Assembly: GCA_041496705.1 (NCBI GenBank)
Contig: JBGQFD010000137.1
Span: 1-7,103, forward strand
Length of the DNA stretch: 7,103 nt
DNA from: VBDM01 sp041496705
GTDB lineage: Bacteria > Pseudomonadota > Gammaproteobacteria > Burkholderiales > SG8-39
Direction: 5' to 3'
The position numbers and the translations under genes were made by a program. This document shows positions 5,996-7,103 of this stretch, piece after piece; positions within the stretch are counted from its first letter, which is position 1; every line of letters begins with the position of its first letter. The notes below the pieces were generated by a model. That model saw nothing but the letters and a program-made list of their open reading frames with translations, was not told the DNA's origin and ran no database searches.

Positions 5996-6432
5996 TTGAG
6001 CTTTTTCCCGAAATGGAACGAGGTGACCACCATGCCCTCGCGGAAGTAGAACTTGTGCGCCTGGGTTCGCTGCGTTCCCGAGTCGAGCGAAAGGTTGTCG
6101 AAGCCCAGCGCGCGCGCCTTGCGTTCAAGGTGGCCGAGCAGCGTGCGGCCCACGCCGGTCGAGCGCCGCTTCTCGTCGGTGACGAGGTCGTCGACGTAGA
6201 GCTGCGTGCCGGTGAAGGTGTTTTCGTAGAGACGGTATACGGCGACCCCGGCCACCTCGGTTCCTTCGATCACAACGCACATGCGCGCGCCGCCTGCGAA
6301 GACCCGCTGCATCTTCGCCGCGTACTCCGCCGGCAGCGCGGTGCGCAGTTGCCGGTGCACGGCTTCGGCCTTCCCGAGCCAGTCCGGGGCGACGACGGCG
6401 CCCCTGTCGTCGGTGATGTCGATGATGTTCAT
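5992..6432 (-). CDS. GNAT family N-acetyltransferase, substrate unknown
   Basis: A 146-residue single-domain acetyltransferase expected to transfer acetyl from acetyl-CoA to an amine of an unknown small molecule or protein. The GNAT motif A region is clear: LYVDDLVTDEKRRSTGVGRTLLGHLERKARALG (78-110), with the CoA pyrophosphate loop RRSTGVG (89-95). The motif B region SLDSGTQRTQAHKFYFREGM (115-134) includes Y129, a plausible general acid. The length and C-terminal strand (VVTSFHFGKKL) are complete for the family. Its ATG overlaps the alaC stop (ATGA, 6429-6432) and its stop overlaps the hom start (ATGA, 5992-5995). The only AAGGA-like sequence is 15 nt upstream of the ATG, too far to act alone, so translational coupling is expected. 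Codon use resembles its neighbours, giving no sign of recent transfer. A role tied to amino-acid metabolism is inferred from position only. Confidence 0.92.
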   Translation of the reverse strand: MNIIDITDDRGAVVAPDWLGKAEAVHRQLRTALPAEYAAKMQRVFAGGARMCVVIEGTEVAGVAVYRLYENTFTGTQLYVDDLVTDEKRRSTGVGRTLLGHLERKARALGFDNLSLDSGTQRTQAHKFYFREGMVVTSFHFGKKLK

Positions 6433-7103
6433 GCGCGGACCAGCCCGTCCTTGCGGAACATCTCCTTGATGCCGCGGATCGCCTGGCGCGTGCGCGCCTC
6501 ATTCTCGATGAGCGCGATGCGCACGTGGCCGTCGCCGTAGTCGCCGAAGCCGATGCCCGGGGACACCGCCACCTTGGCGTCGGTGAGAATCTTCTTCGCG
6601 AATTCCAGCGACCCGAGCTTGGCGTACGGTTCGGGGATCTTCGCCCACAGGTACATCGAGGCCCTGGGAGTGTCGACCTGCCAGCCGGCCTCGTGCAGGC
6701 CGGGCACCATGACGTCGCGGCGCTTCTGGTACTTCAGTCGGTGCTCCTCGACGCAGTCCTGCGGGCCTTCCAGCGCCACGATCGAGGCCACCTGGATCGG
6801 CGTGAAGGTGCCGTAGTCGTGGTAGCTCTTTATGCGCGCGAGCGCGTTCACCAAGTCGGCGTTGCCCACCATGAAGCCGATGCGCCAGCCGGCCATGTTG
6901 TAGCTCTTCGACATGGTGAAGAACTCCACCGCGACCTCGCGCGCGCCGGGCACCTGCATGATCGAAGGCGCCTTCCAGCCGTCGAAGGTGATGTCGGCGT
7001 AGGCGAGGTCGTGCACGACGAAGATATCGTGCGCCCGGGCGAGAGCGATCACGCGCTCGAAGAAATCCAGCTCGACGCACATCGCCGTGGGATTCGAGGG
7101 AAA
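6429..7103 (-). CDS. alaC: Alanine transaminase AlaC-type, class I/II aminotransferase (N-terminus outside window)
   Basis: A fold-type I PLP aminotransferase closely resembling E. coli AlaC (formerly YfdZ), which converts pyruvate plus glutamate to alanine plus 2-oxoglutarate. The 224 visible residues are the C-terminal part of a ~400-residue enzyme. The frame is open to the right edge and begins FPSNPTAMCVELDFFERV, where NPTA is the conserved PLP-site loop; the ATG at 7082 is therefore internal. VVHDLAYAD provides the PLP-ring Asp and the Tyr. SKSYNMAGWRIGF contains the Schiff-base lysine (visible residue 66). SYHDYGTFTPIQVASI and GIGFGDYGDGHVRIALIEN follow, the latter containing the carboxylate-binding Arg. 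AlaC assignment rests on remembered similarity across the whole segment, and another alanine/valine-type aminotransferase is possible. It is the most upstream visible gene of the hom-thrC operon. Confidence 0.92.
   Translation of the reverse strand, partial: FPSNPTAMCVELDFFERVIALARAHDIFVVHDLAYADITFDGWKAPSIMQVPGAREVAVEFFTMSKSYNMAGWRIGFMVGNADLVNALARIKSYHDYGTFTPIQVASIVALEGPQDCVEEHRLKYQKRRDVMVPGLHEAGWQVDTPRASMYLWAKIPEPYAKLGSLEFAKKILTDAKVAVSPGIGFGDYGDGHVRIALIENEARTRQAIRGIKEMFRKDGLVRA

Noticed and set aside
3252..6128. A 958-codon open frame on the - strand spanning thrC and hom, as if a fused protein
   Set aside because: Only the thrC part (up to 4670) looks like protein. The upstream extension is Arg/Gly/Ala-rich low-complexity sequence, and hom occupies another frame there with full family conservation. 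It is a GC-bias artefact, not a hom-thrC fusion.
1..7103. Mobile elements, CRISPR arrays, tRNA or rRNA genes, phage or defence genes
   Set aside because: No terminal repeats, transposase or integrase motifs, regularly spaced repeats or RNA gene signatures were seen. The window is nearly filled by ordinary genes with uniform codon bias.

Overview
The window looks like ordinary core chromosome from a GC-rich Gram-negative bacterium, most likely a betaproteobacterium. The evidence is the high GC content with strong G/C third-position bias, a lipoprotein and a Spy/CpxP-type periplasmic protein, and the order alaC - hom - thrC, which I associate with beta/gammaproteobacteria. The lineage call is an inference. 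There are no RNA genes, mobile elements, CRISPR arrays or phage genes, and almost all of the sequence is coding.

Layout: (1) On the + strand, the C-terminal part of mutS (open at the left edge) overlaps by 4 nt a TTG-started lipoprotein of the calcineurin-like metallophosphoesterase superfamily (1216-2169). (2) A convergent junction at about 2139-2186 carries a perfect 9-bp hairpin. (3) All remaining genes are on the - strand. In transcription order they are alaC (open at the right edge), a GNAT acetyltransferase, hom, thrC, a DUF2237 protein, and a short secreted Spy/CpxP-like LTXXQ protein. alaC/GNAT and GNAT/hom each overlap as ATGA, and hom/thrC are 8 nt apart, so these four are very probably one translationally coupled operon. 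Its promoter lies beyond the right edge. The DUF2237 gene follows after 52 nt and may have its own promoter. The LTXXQ gene follows after 113 nt, in which there are two inverted repeats.

How the genes work together: Hom reduces aspartate semialdehyde to homoserine, and ThrC converts phosphohomoserine to threonine. No homoserine kinase is visible in the window. AlaC interconverts pyruvate and alanine using glutamate. The GNAT protein is the unexplained member of this amino-acid operon. MutS is DNA mismatch repair, and the lipoprotein phosphoesterase behind it has no evident functional link to it. The LTXXQ protein probably has an envelope-stress or metal-related role. I found no clearly new biological system. 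The best second looks are the GNAT gene inside the threonine operon, the near-leaderless start of the DUF2237 gene, the TTG/TTGA lipoprotein start, and the structured region upstream of the LTXXQ gene.
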